Positions 25,966-37,827 are shown, counted from the stretch's first letter. The stretch: DNA of 64,000 nt from Adiantum capillus-veneris (GCA_014529385.2 CM043962.1:89059180-89123179), one strand, 5' to 3'. Notes: a model not told the origin generated them from the letters alone. Made by a program: numbers and translations.

Positions 25966-27474
25966 AATTCAGAAAATTGGATGGATGCCATGCAATCAGA
26001 ATATGATGCACTTATAGAAAATGACACATGGACTTTATGTGATTTGCCTCCTGGCAAAAAGGCCATTGGTACGAAGTGGGTTTACAAGTTGAAATGCAAG
26101 CCGGATGGTGAGATCAATCGTCATAAGGCTCGACTTGTTGCAAAGGGTTATGCACAACAAAAAGGCATAGATTATGAAGAGACTTTTGCTCCCACTTGTC
26201 GTATGACTACTGTGCGTTTTCTATGTGCATTGGCAGCTCATTTTGGTTGGGATGTACATCAATCAGACATTGTTATTGCTTTCTTGAATGGTGACATGTT
26301 TGAGGAAGTTTATGTAACGCAGCCTCGCGGTTTTGTCATAAAAGGACAAGAGGAAAAAGTGTGCAGATGTAAGAAGGCTTTGTATGGGTTGAAGCAATCT
26401 CCTCGTGCTTGGTATGAGAAAGCTGACACTCATTTGGTCAAACAAGGCTTTCGTAACAGTCCAATAGAAAGCATATTGTATGTAAAGCGTGAGGGTGATG
26501 TACTTCTCATTGTGGTTCTTTATGTTGATGATTTGCTGATCACTGGACCAAATGAGAGACATATTGCTGAATTTAAGGCTGATTTGAATGCTACTTTCAA
26601 GATGAACGATTTGGGGCTATTGCATCATTACTTGGGTATACAATTTAAGCAGTGTGATGGTGGTATTGCCTTGTGTCAGAAAAGTTACATAGAGACATTG
26701 CTATGTAAGTTTGGACTTGAGGATTGCAAACCTATTGCCACTCCCTTGGAAACAGGTTTGAAGTTGAGTCTACATGATGCTGGTGATCCTGTTGATGTCA
26801 CTCTTTACCAAACTGCTGTTGTCTGCCTCATTTATGTATGCAACACGAGGCCGGATATTCAGTTTGCAGTCTCACAGGTCAGCAGATTTATGCATAGCCC
26901 AGGGTCTAAGCATTGGGAGGCTGTCAAGAGGATTTTTCGCTACCTTAGTGGCACTTTACATCTTGGCTTGTTTTATCCCAAGGGGGGATCATTACCGCCA
27001 GACTTACATGCTTTTTCGGACTCAGATTGGGCTGGTTGTTTTGACACGCGAGTGTCCACAAGTGGTTTTTGTTTCATGCTTCGCAGTTCATGTATATCAT
27101 GGTTGAGCAAGAAGCAACCAATTGTGGCCACTTCGAGTTGTGAGGCTGAGTACAGGGCAGTCTTCACAGCTACGGTTGAGTGTGTATGGCTCAGACGCCT
27201 TATGGCTGATTTGGGTGTTGGACAGGACACTGCCAACACTATCTACACTGACAGTCAGAGCGCATTGGCAGTTGCGAGGAACCCAGTTTTTCATCCTCGC
27301 ATAGCACATTGAGGTGCATTACCACTATGTCAGGGAGAGGCTCTCAGCAGGAGAGATCAGCTTGGCTTATGTGCCAACACAGGACAACCTTGCAGATCTT
27401 TTCACAAAGGCATTGTCTCGTGAGAAGCTTGAAGCTTTCCGCAAATATTTGGGCTTACTCCCTTTTGTGGACTG
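25966..27474 (+). pseudogene. Copia-A reverse transcriptase and RNase H
   Basis: The longest open segment of the element (443 codons from 25981). RT motifs include KWVYKLKCKPDGEI, KARLVAKGYAQ, the catalytic YVDDLL (about 26521) and LGIQF. RNase H includes FSDSDWAGC, SCEAEYRA and TDSQSAL. One frameshift at about 27308 separates the last 55 codons, which end at TGA 27472-27474 just upstream of the purine tract and 3' LTR. Confidence 0.93.
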
Positions 27475-27550
27475 ATCCTGTCCTCAGGGCATGGCACTTC
27501 CCTTTACTCATGTGCCAGCTCTCGTTCACTGCATCACTCCAGAGGGGATT

Positions 27551-27777
27551 TGTTACCATATACATGTAGTAGTGATGTGTGTGATCACACTAGGACCGCC
27601 GAGGCATTTTTTCCCTCTTTAGGAGGTTTTTTCCCCCGTGCATTGTATATACGCCCATCACTCTAGGGCTATCCATCTTTCCATTGCACACTAAGTAATA
27701 CACTCTCTATCGTGTGCCTTGAGCTTCCTTCGTCTTCTCCAAGCTGTGTGTGTTTCTCTGCAACCCTAATTGCAACA
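27551..27777 (+). repeat. 3' LTR of Copia-A
   Basis: 227 bp matching the 5' LTR, preceded by AGAGGGGAT and followed by the TTCAT duplication. Confidence 0.95.
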
Positions 27778-27782
27778 TTCAT

Positions 27783-28514
27783 GTCAGGACAAAAGAAATA
27801 GTCAGTGCAAGCAGATAGAGTGCTTTGAATACCACAGTGACCCATATATTTTGGTGCATGCATTTCGTGAATAGCAAGTTCTCTAAAGTGTGTAGTGACA
27901 CAACGCTTTTGACGATAAAAGACAAAACCATTTGGAAAAGAATAGTCATCGACAGGCAAGTATTTATTAGCAAACAAATCAGACCAAGCATGTGAAAAAT
28001 CCATATCTGTTTCATAAGCTAGAATCAGAGCATCAAAAGATTGAATTTTAGCAACAAAAAGATGATTAAGATACACCGCTTGAATGTGAGAAAATGTATA
28101 AGAGTGAAGGGGTGGGGGTGGCTCATCGCCTACTGGCCTACAACTAAGGGCGTCAGTCACAGAATTGGATTTTCCAGGTTTATATTGTATCATCGAGTGA
28201 AAGTTTTGAATAAAACCAGCCCATTTAATGTGTCTATCGGAGATAGTAGATTGAGATAGAAGGTTCTTGATAGCCTGTTAGTCAGTTCTAATGAGAACGT
28301 TAGAGCCCATAAGATAATGCTTCCAGATATCTAATGCATGAACTACTGCAAGAAGTTCCTTATCATAGACTTTGTAGTTTGATTCACTAGGTTTAAGCTT
28401 CCTACTTTCATATGCAATGGGGTGGTCATTTTGCATTAACACAACACCTATTCCAGATCCACTAGCATCACTTACTACAACAAAGAATGGTTGTGGAAAA
28501 TCAGGCAATTGCAA
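27783..28514 (-). pseudogene. Gypsy-2 RNase H and integrase N-terminus
   Basis: RNase H reads VVVSDASGSGIGVVLMQ, IAYESRKLK and YDKELLAVVHAL, then KPGKSNSVTDALS. The His half of the integrase finger follows (HEMHAPKYMGHCGIQST). A frame break lies at about 28195-28278. Confidence 0.88.
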
Positions 28515-28689
28515 AACAGGTCCATGGGCGAGAAAGTACTTGAGTGTATCGAATGTTTTTTGTTGACTTGCACCCCAGGAGAAAGGGGTAAGCTTACATG
28601 TGAGAAAGGTGAGAGGAAGGGCAATGTGAGAGTAATTCTTTACAAATTTACGATAAAAACCAGAGAGACCTAGTAATGATCGAACTTCA

Positions 28690-29414
28690 TGGACAATCTT
28701 CGGGATTGGCCAATTTTGGATGGTTTCTATCCTCTTGGGGTCGGGGTGAATATCGTCACTAGAGACTATATGACCTAAGTACTCTATGGTTGTCTGAAAG
28801 AAGTGACTCTTAGTAGGGTTAGCATAGAGATCATGATCACGTAAAAACGCAAAGACAGTTTGTAAATGTTGTTCATGTTTAGTGTGTGACTTACTACAAA
28901 ATCAAAATATCATCAAAAAAGACTAACAAACTGTTGGTGCTCCAAAAATATTTCGTTCATATGCGAGAGAATGTTGTTGGTGCATTTGTGAGACCAAAGG
29001 GGAGTACAATAAATTTATAGTGCCCAAATTGTGTGCAAAATGCGGTTTTAAAAATATTATTTGGGTGCATATGAATTTGATGATACCCGGACTTGAGGTC
29101 ATTGATGCGGGGAATAGGGTAGTGATTCTTCACAGTGACCTTGTTGAGAGCCCTATAGTCTATGCACATCCTAAATTTTTATCTTTTTTCTAGACGAGTA
29201 GGATGGGAGCACCAAAAGGAGAAGAATTAGGTCTAATAAGGCCTTTTTCTAAGAGGTCAGAGACTTGGCATTGGATTTTGTGTTGGTACATAGGACTGTG
29301 ACGATAGGGTGCATGGTGCGGGGGTTGACTGCTAAGGATAATTTCTATTGTGTGATCTATGTCACCTTGAGAGGGAGGTAAGTGAGGTGGATAATCGTGA
29401 GCAAAACAAAACAA
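28690..29414 (-). pseudogene. Gypsy-2 reverse transcriptase
   Basis: RT motifs [28 protein letters not shown] and [12 protein letters not shown] are clear. FDDIL near 28905 is the catalytic site. A stretch of the palm between PRIND and LKSGYHQ appears deleted, removing residues normally present between those motifs. Confidence 0.88.
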
Positions 29415-29429
29415 TCATATGCATGCAAA

Positions 29430-30815
29430 AACTATTCTTGTTGAGGAGAGAGAGGGGGTTGTTGCTCTTCCTCAACCTGTGTAACATATACCATACACGC
29501 TTTGTTTTCTTTCCTAAGTGCACATTTAACTTGAGTGTGGGAAAGTAGTGCATGCAGTTCAAGGGTGGGGTTGCCTATGAGAGTGATGTGTTGACCTTGA
29601 AAAGTGAAGGACATTGTGTGCGTCGTGTAGTCAATATTGGGGTTATGCTCATGACGAAAAGGCATACCTAAAATTACGTCGGTGGATTGCAGTGGTGCAA
29701 TGAGAAAATTATGCTTTTGGGTGTATGCACCTAACTTGAAGTAATTTCAACATCAGTAATCATGTAAATACCATTAAACCGTGTACCTTGGAATGCACTC
29801 TTCACTTTAAAGGGTGACTTTATTTTAGGTAATTGTAATTTGTGTGCAAGACGTTCAGAAATAAAATCATGTGTACTGCCACTATCGTGCAATAGAGAAA
29901 TTGTTGTATCATGTATAGAAGCAGTCATTCGCAACAAAGAGTGTAGACTAATAGGAGTACCTGTTGCATCGGCAGCATTGAGATCAGTAGGTGAGGGATC
30001 GATAGTCCAATCATCATAGATTTTCGTATTTATGTCAAGAGTATGTAGCTGAGCCACTTGATTGGGATGTTGGCGGTTGAGAGGGCAATTGGCTATGATA
30101 TGGCCAATTCTATGGAGATTCTATGGCAGTGATGACACACTATGCGAGGAAAATTCTTTGTGGGAGGTGCAGTGGTGGGTGCAGCCGGTGGAGATGCAAA
30201 ATTATGAGGTGTTTGCCCAAATGTAGGGCATGCATCGTGGACCAGAATTAAAGACAGTACATGGAGGTGGTGTATTACGTGGAGCAGTCAAAGCAAGTGC
30301 AGGTGCAAAATTCCGAGTGTGTTATGTGATAATTATGGGGGTTATACCTGTGATTATTGTTGAAGCGCAAAAAATTGTTGAAAGGAGGTGGGTGGTGCCA
30401 TGGTGGATTAACTTGCAGCATATGTGTGATCGAATTGATCTCCTTTTCAACATCATGTGCATAAGAAATAACTTTGTAGAGAGTGGCTGGCTTCGAAGAA
30501 TGGAGCTTGGCTTGAATATCGCGTTGAAGTCCGTCTTCATATTTGATTTCTTTGCGGTCGGCTTGGTCGTCGAAGATGGCCTTGAGAATTTTGGCAAGAT
30601 GCTCGTGGCTGAGCTTGACCTTGCGATCGCGAAAATTGGTCGTTGAAGATGGCCTTGAGAATTTTGGCAAGGTGCTCGTCGCTGAGCTCGACCTTGTGAT
30701 CGCGTTTTTCGCGCTCAGCAGGTTGGTTTTGGAGCTCTTGAACATCCTATTGGAGAAGCTCGATCTGGTGATCGGTAGAGAGTGGGTCAAGCAGCAAAGA
30801 ATCATCGGTCGGCAT
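29430..30815 (-). pseudogene. Gypsy-2 gag and protease
   Basis: A candidate gag start is ATG 30815. A degenerate zinc knuckle is readable near 30140-30070 (VCHHCH, then HIIANC across a frameshift). The protease follows at 30057-29731 with LLHDSGSTHDFIS, keeping the Asp-Ser-Gly active site. An early stop (about 30745) and a 66-bp duplication break gag. Confidence 0.8.
30567..30705. repeat. ~66-bp tandem duplication in Gypsy-2 gag
   Basis: Two adjacent units share GATGGCCTTGAGAATTTTGG and a GAGCT(T/C)GACCTT phrase. They duplicate part of the gag coding sequence. Confidence 0.8.
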
Positions 30816-32517
30816 GATGCAACGCGTTAAAATTGTGCGATGGTAGTCACGGTAGGCAAGGCAAGACGAATCGATCGATACGACGAGGAGCTACAAAGCA
30901 ACTTGTGTCTGTTGGAAGCGGCGGGGATTAGTGTTTGATGGAGCAAGCGACGTCTTCAACTTACATCAATGAGCGGCGATGAAATTGGGAGAAGCCATCA
31001 GTTCGTCAGGGAGATGCCCAAATGACAAGGGAGATGCCCAAATGACAAAGATTGTTGCATAGCGCGATGTGTGTGTGTGGGAAAGGACCTTTGAAGTGTA
31101 TTTGTTTGTTTGTTTGTTTTTTTGTATACTCGCAGGTCATATTGCAGGGAGTCGAAGGAGGTGTGTGTGTATGTAATTGGGAAGGATGACTTTGTGTTGG
31201 GATTTGTAAGGGTTGTGTTGTGATGTTGCTTCAGAGGGCAGCGCCACCTGCTGGGTCGTTAAAAAAAATGTGTATCTGTGTGTGTGCGCGCGCGCCAGGG
31301 CGGCGAGAGGGGAAAAGATAACACAGGTGCGGCGCAGGATGGGTGTCTGTAGACAGGTGAAGAGGTGGGGGATTAAAAATATAAAAAAAGTAGTGCGACT
31401 CCTGGTGGATGGAGATAGCCTGACCATGTGGGGGAAAGGGGCTCGCCAAAGAAAAACGCCCACTAGCGTGTAGAGCTGCATGAGTAACCATAACGAAAGC
31501 ATGCAAAGGTCAAAGTCTGGTCAGTGGGTGTGAGGCACCGTAGCATCCTGGAGTGAAGCAAGGGGGCATGGAAAAGGTAAGGGCAAGAGAAGTGGGGGAA
31601 AAAGCAGGCGGGAGTACTGCTAGTAGCCTAGCAAGCTGGAGTGGGCTAAGAGAGGGTGGCTGGTGCACTGAAAGAAGAGACGGAGAGAGAAGGTCAAAGC
31701 GACAATCGAGTGTCAGTGTACTGGGCGCCACCATGCAAGAGGGAGCAGAGAGAGTGGGTGGAATAGTGGGTGTCCTTCCTTTAGAGAGAGAAGAGGCTGG
31801 GGAAAAGAGCGACGCCTAAGGCATGACGAGGGCGAGAGCAAATAGAGCCCTGCTAACCTACATCGTCAGGGATTGGGAATAGGGCAAAAGTCGGGCAAGA
31901 CACAGCCGCCAGGCGGATGAGATGGACCAACCAGAGCGATGCCAGCACCTGGGTGGTGGGTTGGCCACAAGAGATGGCTGAAGGTCATCGACAATCTACC
32001 CATTCCATTATCTGACGAGCAGCAAGCAAAAATTCAAGGCACGGGATAAAGATTGTAACCATTGCAAGGTGTAGGCCAGTGTGGACACATCGTGAAAGAA
32101 ATCAAAAGCACAAAAAATGGATGTAAATTGACTGCAAATGAAAGCCAAGCCAAATAAAATTATGGACATCAATTGACTGCACACGCTAAAGGTGTCAGAG
32201 TCCTTAAAAATGTGGGCATATATCTCAGGTAATAAGACTTTGTGATTATACACTCAAAACTCTGTTGTTATGCACAATTTCAGTAATAGGTAACAATCCA
32301 ATTCGCATCAAAGTGCGAACGACTAATTTTAATTGAAGTTTGCATGTTGCTACATGCAGTTAAGACGTGATTAGCAAAAATAAATAAAAACATCTTACAA
32401 TTAATGAAAATTTGAAGTGATTTCTTATTCATAATCCTACTGCTTAGTTTTAGAGTTGTATTTATCTTCACATGAGTAGCCTTCATAGTGTTGAAATCGA
32501 CCAGAGCATAGTCTTGG
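30816..32517. other. Non-coding stretch upstream of Gypsy-2 gag
   Basis: No credible gene. The part 31080-31850 is purine-rich on the plus strand with a GTGTGCGCGCGCGC stretch near 31280; 31900-32517 is AT-rich. It may contain the Gypsy-2 leader or 5' LTR and a later insertion, but I cannot draw the borders. Confidence 0.4.
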
Positions 32518-32608
32518 GCTCTGATACCACTATTGCAACCAAGGTAATCGTGATGACAAGGACACACCTCCTACTTGCGTACACGCCCCTCTAGACCGAG
32601 GGTACCAT

Positions 32609-32670
<62 letters not shown>

Positions 32671-32910
32671 AATTGGGTACAATCATCCCCCATGCTTGGA
32701 GTGAGCTGGTTTCCTCTAGGCACGTATTTATATTATTGCCAAAAAGGGACAACTCATAAATCAGGCTATTTACATTCCACTTTGGGGATAAAGACTTTAT
32801 TGAAATAACTAGATTCTTATTGACTTACTCCATGTCTTGCTATCTGCTGTCAGCCACCTGCCCACGACTCAACTACCTTGACCTGCTACATCATGCACAC
32901 ATGACCATAA
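32518..32910 (-). mobile_element. LTR fragment with primer site, minus strand
   Basis: GCTCTGATACCA (32518-32529) is the complement of an initiator-Met primer site, so an LTR of a minus-strand element should lie to its right, ending TTGCA at 32534. The stretch contains a GA tract (32611-32664) and a TATTTATATTATT stretch. The interior expected to the left is not recognisable. Confidence 0.5.
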
Positions 32911-33208
32911 TTGTCAGTATCCAACTTCTCAGAATCCATTCCATAACATATATAGGGCGTGGTCGGGTGGAGAGTTGCATGCTCCAGTTCCCTTTTGTCT
33001 TATAATGTTAGGGTTTGGGCCAAGTGGTTGGCCGCCCATCATTAACCACTGACTTATTCTTTGGACATAATGAAGAATAAGGAGCGGAGAGGATAATCTT
33101 CTCACCAAGAGCTCTACCAAACACCTGCATACTACTGCAATGCACCTTGCACTTGCACTTACACTCGCATGCACATGCTCCCGCGCATGCACACAACTGG
33201 TATCAGAG
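32911..33208 (+). mobile_element. LTR fragment with primer site, plus strand
   Basis: TGGTATCAGAG at 33198-33208, preceded by CACACAAC, marks the end of a plus-strand LTR. A possible start is TGTCAGTATCC at about 32911, with a TATATA stretch near 32948. The probable interior of this element is the decayed sequence to 36790. Confidence 0.55.
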
Positions 33209-33535
33209 TAGCTACGATGATGATCGATGCGCATGCGATGGCTTCCCGATGAGACACAAAATTAATGGAGCTTGGATTGAGCTTGGCAGCTACGAAAGCT
33301 TGGTAGAGCTTCCTTGAGCAGATCTGAACCGGAGGTGGAACCGGATCGGGGCAGATCGATTGCATCAGATGTAGATCTTGTGGATCTTGGAGCACTACGC
33401 GTGCAGTCCCTCTTGGGCTTCAAGAATTGAGGTAGTCGAATCTGCACAGAGCAAAGCAACAGAGCTTGAAAGCTTGGAGGGGCACCTCTATAGAGTGAGA
33501 TGAGGCCAAGGAATTGAAGCAAGAAGATGTGTGTG

Positions 33536-33569
<34 letters not shown>

Positions 33570-33805
33570 GATGAGCAACAATGTGTACTGCAATTGGCAA
33601 GGCAAATTAAGAAGCTCACAAGAAAGTCAAGTCAAGCTCACAGGTGAAGCGGGCAAGTGAGGCACTGAAGAAGCAAGCATATCAAAGCTTGTAGCAGCGC
33701 TGCTTGTGTGTAGAGCTTGACTCGTCCTAGATTTCGGACTCTCTGCCGACGTGGCAGGGAGTCCCGCCCATGGGCAACCGGCTCGCTTCCAAAAGGGTTT
33801 TAAAC

Positions 33806-33807
<2 letters not shown>

Positions 33808-33839
<32 letters not shown>
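33808..33839. repeat. Poly-C run of 32 bases
   Basis: A pure C run flanked by GGGTTTTAAACA on the left and GGGTTTAAACA on the right. Confidence 0.95.
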
Positions 33840-33841
<2 letters not shown>

Positions 33842-33884
33842 GTTTAAACATTATGACCGTTTGAATAGGGGATGGCATCATCCC

Positions 33885-33960
33885 AAACCGTTATGCTAGT
33901 GGTAGAGCTATGGCCTATGATAGAGCCCGCGCGTGTTCAAACCCCGAGGATGCTTATTCA
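33885..33960 (+). repeat. tRNA-like module with A and B boxes (possible SINE head)
   Basis: TAGTGGTAGAGC (33897-33908) fits a pol III A box and GTTCAAACCC (33935-33944) fits a B box, at tRNA-like spacing. The arms do not fold into a proper cloverleaf, so this is a tRNA-derived relic or SINE rather than a tRNA gene. Confidence 0.4.
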
Positions 33961-34431
33961 CGCAATGCTTAATCAATTTTGTGTTTGAGCATTGCGCCCA
34001 TTGTGCTAAGGGGGCGCCCGCAAAAATTCAAAGTCTCTAAATGTGACCTGCTACACCGGCCCAACAGGTCAATGTGCTTGCCAATTGGAAGCCTCTCAAG
34101 GATGCCACATCCTTGAGAGTCCAATATTTAGTGAGAGCCGTAGAGCTTGAAGGTGGGCATAATCTCTGAGTAGCTATGTGGGCAACAAATTGGCAGCATG
34201 TCAATTGAGTGCTTGGGAGAGTGCAACAATGGAAACTCAAAGCAAAGCACATAATCAAGCAAGGCTTGGAGAACCTAAAACCTATGGTTCTGGCAAGTGA
34301 AGAGGCTCTTGAAGCCAAGCAAGTCAGCATCTTTGAGGAAAATTAGGCAAAGCTCTAGAGTTTGTGAGCATTGGCATCTTGAAATTCAAAAGTAATTTCA
34401 TAGCACTAGCAAGCAATTGAAGCATCTAGTG

Positions 34432-34482
<51 letters not shown>

Positions 34483-34615
34483 TTGTGTTGCACACACACA
34501 CACGCGCGCACACTCCGAGTTCAAATGCAACAGATAACAGAGGAGAGAATTAAAATTGGGTCAAATTTTAATTCTTTAAGGTTGTGTTCACACACAACCT
34601 CGATCGACAACAAGC

Positions 34616-34672
<57 letters not shown>

Positions 34673-36329
34673 CAGATGTGTATACACAGGAAAAAGAGTG
34701 TGAGTGAGTGTGTGTACATCAAAACACACATATAATTTTTTACGTGCTCTAGGCTTTGGCAACATCGATAGCATCATCTCTCGGATTTCCGTTTTGGCAT
34801 ACTACTCAACGGTTTTCTTATCGGCTTCATATTCAGCTCTTTTTCTTGGCATCTTCGACGTCTCAGCATCGGCTTTGCGCATCGACGGCTACAGCATCGG
34901 CGTACTTTCCACCAACGACAAAAGACATCATCGATGGTTTTCTTGGCTTTGACATAGCGAGAGTAAGAGAGAGCGGTTGGGCTCTCCTCTGACATAGCCT
35001 CGCCATTGACTTCCCTCCCATGTGCTCATCCAAATCAATTTGACTCTGCCCGTTTTTGCCTGGCATCCTGACCCCACTCAATGGCATTTCAGCTTCAACG
35101 GTCCCCATTTTCTAGCTTTTGTGGTACACATCAATGCATAGCGGCTTTGACAGACCATTCCAGAGCACTTTTTTTCGTGAGCGCGGCTCTTGGATAGCTA
35201 TTTTGACCACGGAAAGTTTGTTGATTGTGTTATGTGATTGATTTTTGGTCGATGTGTTTTTTGATCGATGAGGTAGTGTGCCAATTTCGAGGCAGCTTTG
35301 CTCACAGGCTACATAGTCCTTGCATTGCAGATTATGCGGCACATGTAGTGCTCATGTATGATTGTGTGGGGAATTTCAAAGAGTGGTTTTAGCACGGTTT
35401 TGTGCAGCTTATGCCGTGTATGCACATGTGGATACAACTTGAGCTAGATTTTAGCTAGCAGGTAGAAGGTTTCTATCGTTTTTTGGACAGATATAGGTCC
35501 ATAGAGCCACTTGTTTAGGAGTGAGTCAGTTTGCCAAGGTTTTGGCAGTGCATGGACTGAGACACTAAGTGTCTATTCTCGTGTGGTTTTGGTGAGATTT
35601 TTTGAGTTTTTACTCAATTTTCAAGGGAAACTTTGTAGAATTTTTCCCAGATTCTTGCCATGTTTCATGTGTATCTCCATTTGCTTTCTGATGGTTTAGT
35701 GGTCGAGTTTGACTCCCACTTTGACAGAGTTTGTCAGCTTGGAGACAATTAAGTGTTCTTGTACCCACTCTTGTAGGAGTGAGGATTGCATATGCTCGTG
35801 TGGCTACAGATTACAAGCAGTCACAAGTTCCACAGCTTTATGTAGATTTTTACAGGTAGTTTCCTTTTTGGGATGCGTTTTGAGCACTATTTTCTCACTA
35901 CTTGTGCATATGACTATGCGCTTTACGCTCGGTTGATTTGTTTGTCCCAAAGTGTATGCTTGCAAATATAGCAGATTGTGGAGCTGATTTTACGCTATGT
36001 GAGCATCAATTTTGACGTGTTTGATCATGGTTTCCATGATTTTGTAGTGGTTGAGTTATCTTTCACTTTGTTGCCAGTTTGGCATGGTCTATGATTGAGA
36101 TTTTTCTTGGGGGTTTTACTCAGTTTATAGGGGAGGCTCTGCGAGTTTTCTCATTGAATTTCTTGCTATAGTTTCTTGGCATCCATATAGCAGACATATG
36201 TGACAGTTTAGAGTTGACAATCATGACTCGTGAGAGACAACGATCTTGTAGTTGTGCCGATACATGCGATGTTGGCATTGGCACATTAGGTGCCATTGTT
36301 TGAGATGTATGAGGTAGTAGCAAAGATCT

Positions 36330-36790
36330 ATGCATGGTGCAGATGAGGTTTTGAGACATGTTAGAGCGGTGGCTTCATATGCCAGTGACGGTGATGTCAC
36401 GTTTTCCTTTAGCGTTCCTCCTCCTTACATGTCTTCTAGAGGTGACACACCTTCCCGTTGGTTGCTAGATGAGGATGCAATTTTCCATGCCACACCACAT
36501 TGTGTGTGGTTTAGTAGTTTCTCTAGTGGGAGCTTTGTCTGTGTACACTTGGCCGATGGTTCAACGTTTGACATTGCACGTGCAGGAGATGTTTGCTTGT
36601 CATTTCCTAGTGGTGCATCATATACGCTATGACATGTGTGCTATGTTACTCAGCTGAGACAAAGTTTCATCCCAATGAGACAATTAGCAGATTGTGGGTG
36701 TCAAATACTACTTAGAGAAAAGTCTTTCCAAATGCATTGTGGTTCATTTGTGATTGCTAGAGGAGCCCGTAGTGACTTGGTATATCCTAT
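36330..36790 (+). pseudogene. Copia protease fragment
   Basis: WLLDEDAIFHATPH resembles the copia protease site, with Asp-Glu-Asp in place of Asp-Ser-Gly. It is followed by VHLADGSTFDI and, after a stop at 36630, by YVTQLRQSFIPMRQL, all in copia order. It joins the primer site at 33198 as the only coding evidence for that element. Confidence 0.65.
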
Positions 36791-36832
36791 GCATGGGGGA
36801 TGGCAATGGAGAGAGCTTTTGGAGAAAATCAT

Positions 36833-37363
36833 TCAATTCAACTTAGGGTACTTATGGCTATTTAGAGCAATGTACTCTAGTGTACTTTGTGTTTTTTCTT
36901 CCTGGTTTGAACCCGAAGACATTTTGTTGTTTTCCTTTTTTTCTTGCCAACCAGCATCTTTTGTTGTTTGCTGACAAGCAGAAAATGAATCTTCATATCT
37001 TTTGGCTAGGTTTCCAGCAACACATATATCATTTTCATCAGTAGACCTGTCAGATAAGTCCATTATTGCCACATTTGATCTAGATGACATATCCACACCC
37101 TTGTTTGTGACAAACAACTTTATGGACAATGTTGAATCCAATACAAATTGAAACTGATGACTTACTGTCACACCATATTTAACCTCAGCTCGAATGTCAC
37201 CATACGGAGTAGAGATAATGGCAAACATCTTGTTGTTACTAGTATCCCCATAATCTCCAAGATTTACCATGGCAAATCTTGCTGGACAATCTAGCATCAT
37301 AGGGTCATCCTTAAGAGTATTCAAGAACAAACTAACCTTGCATGTCGAGGATGAAGCCATCAT
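36833..37363 (-). CDS. Unrecognised ORF, 176 codons
   Basis: ATG 37363 opens 176 codons starting MMASSSTCKVSLFLNTLK, with an ordinary globular composition and a Lys/Glu-rich C-terminus. I do not recognise the family. A consensus TATA box lies about 60 bases upstream, which is unusual support for a real start. The ORF lies between element debris and copy R, so it may be the first exon of a longer gene whose rest was lost, or another transposon gene. Confidence 0.4.
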   Translation of the reverse strand: MMASSSTCKVSLFLNTLKDDPMMLDCPARFAMVNLGDYGDTSNNKMFAIISTPYGDIRAEVKYGVTVSHQFQFVLDSTLSIKLFVTNKGVDMSSRSNVAIMDLSDRSTDENDICVAGNLAKRYEDSFSACQQTTKDAGWQEKKENNKMSSGSNQEEKTQSTLEYIALNSHKYPKLN

Positions 37364-37420
37364 TCGGTGGTTCGTATTGAGCTTAATAGTTATCTAGATA
37401 TATTTTAGCCGACACCCTTG

Positions 37421-37432
37421 CCTATATTTATA
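37421..37432 (-). promoter_or_regulatory. TATA box for the 37363 ORF
   Basis: The minus strand reads TATAAATATAGG, close to the plant TATA consensus, about 60 bases before the ATG at 37363. Confidence 0.5.
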
Positions 37433-37523
37433 GACAATTGATACTAAATTTAAACATTGAATTTCTCTCTTAATTGTTATCCTATCATAAAGAACATCCT
37501 GGAGAAAAACCCTGCTGATTTCA

Positions 37524-37526
<3 letters not shown>

Positions 37527-37587
<61 letters not shown>

Positions 37588-37759
37588 ATTCCTCGTCTCT
37601 CCCCTATATTTACATCTCCCTCCATTCCGCTCTCTATCTCCCTCCTTACTCTCCTCTCTCTATATTCATCCCTCTTTCCCTCTCTCAATCACTCTCTTCC
37701 TTTTTTCATTGCTCTATCTCTCTTCCTCCTCTGCGTTATTTCCTTCTCCCACTATGTCA

Positions 37760-37822
<63 letters not shown>
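37527..37822. repeat. CT/CA microsatellite cluster
   Basis: A CT tract and CA tract at 37527-37590, a C/T-rich linker, and a second CT tract at 37765-37822. Leucine/serine ORFs through it are artefacts. Confidence 0.9.

Positions 37823-37827
<5 letters not shown>

Larger units (their letters stand above)
21915..27777 (+). mobile_element. Copia-A: complete-length but dead Ty1/copia retrotransposon
   Basis: 5863 bp bounded by two 227-bp LTRs (TGTTACC...CAACA) and a perfect 5-bp target duplication TTCAT (21910-21914 and 27778-27782). A primer site follows the 5' LTR and a purine tract AGAGGGGAT precedes the 3' LTR. Domain order is gag, protease, integrase, RT, RNase H, which defines Ty1/copia. 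The coding region is broken by a solo LTR in gag, several stops (23681, 25238, 25963) and frameshifts (about 24885, 27308). The LTRs differ at seven positions by my count, so the insertion is moderately old. Confidence 0.95.
27778..30815 (-). mobile_element. Gypsy-2: decayed Ty3/gypsy retrotransposon
   Basis: Reading the minus strand from 30815: gag, protease, RT, RNase H and the start of integrase, which continues at 21914-21746 after removing Copia-A. Gypsy-2 is the oldest layer of this nest because both Copia-A and Gypsy-1 interrupt its integrase. Its 3' LTR is not in the window and its 5' LTR is not resolved. Motif wording differs from Gypsy-1, so it is a separate lineage. Confidence 0.88.
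33209..36329 (+). other. Decayed interior of a plus-strand LTR element; no intact ORF
   Basis: It begins after a primer site and leads to a copia protease fragment in the same orientation, so it is probably a copia interior. I see no readable gag. It contains a CA tract (33540-33566), a 32-base C run, a tRNA-like module, a GT tract (34430-34480) and a GA tract (34618-34670). Short minus-strand ORFs at 34774-35108 are not recognised. Confidence 0.45.

Noticed and set aside
31137-31819. Overlapping ORFs of 74-121 codons on both strands
   Set aside because: The region is compositionally biased and the ORFs overlap on both strands without any recognisable motif.
33885-33960. A functional tRNA gene
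   Set aside because: A and B boxes are present but acceptor and T stems do not pair, so it is listed only as a tRNA-like relic.
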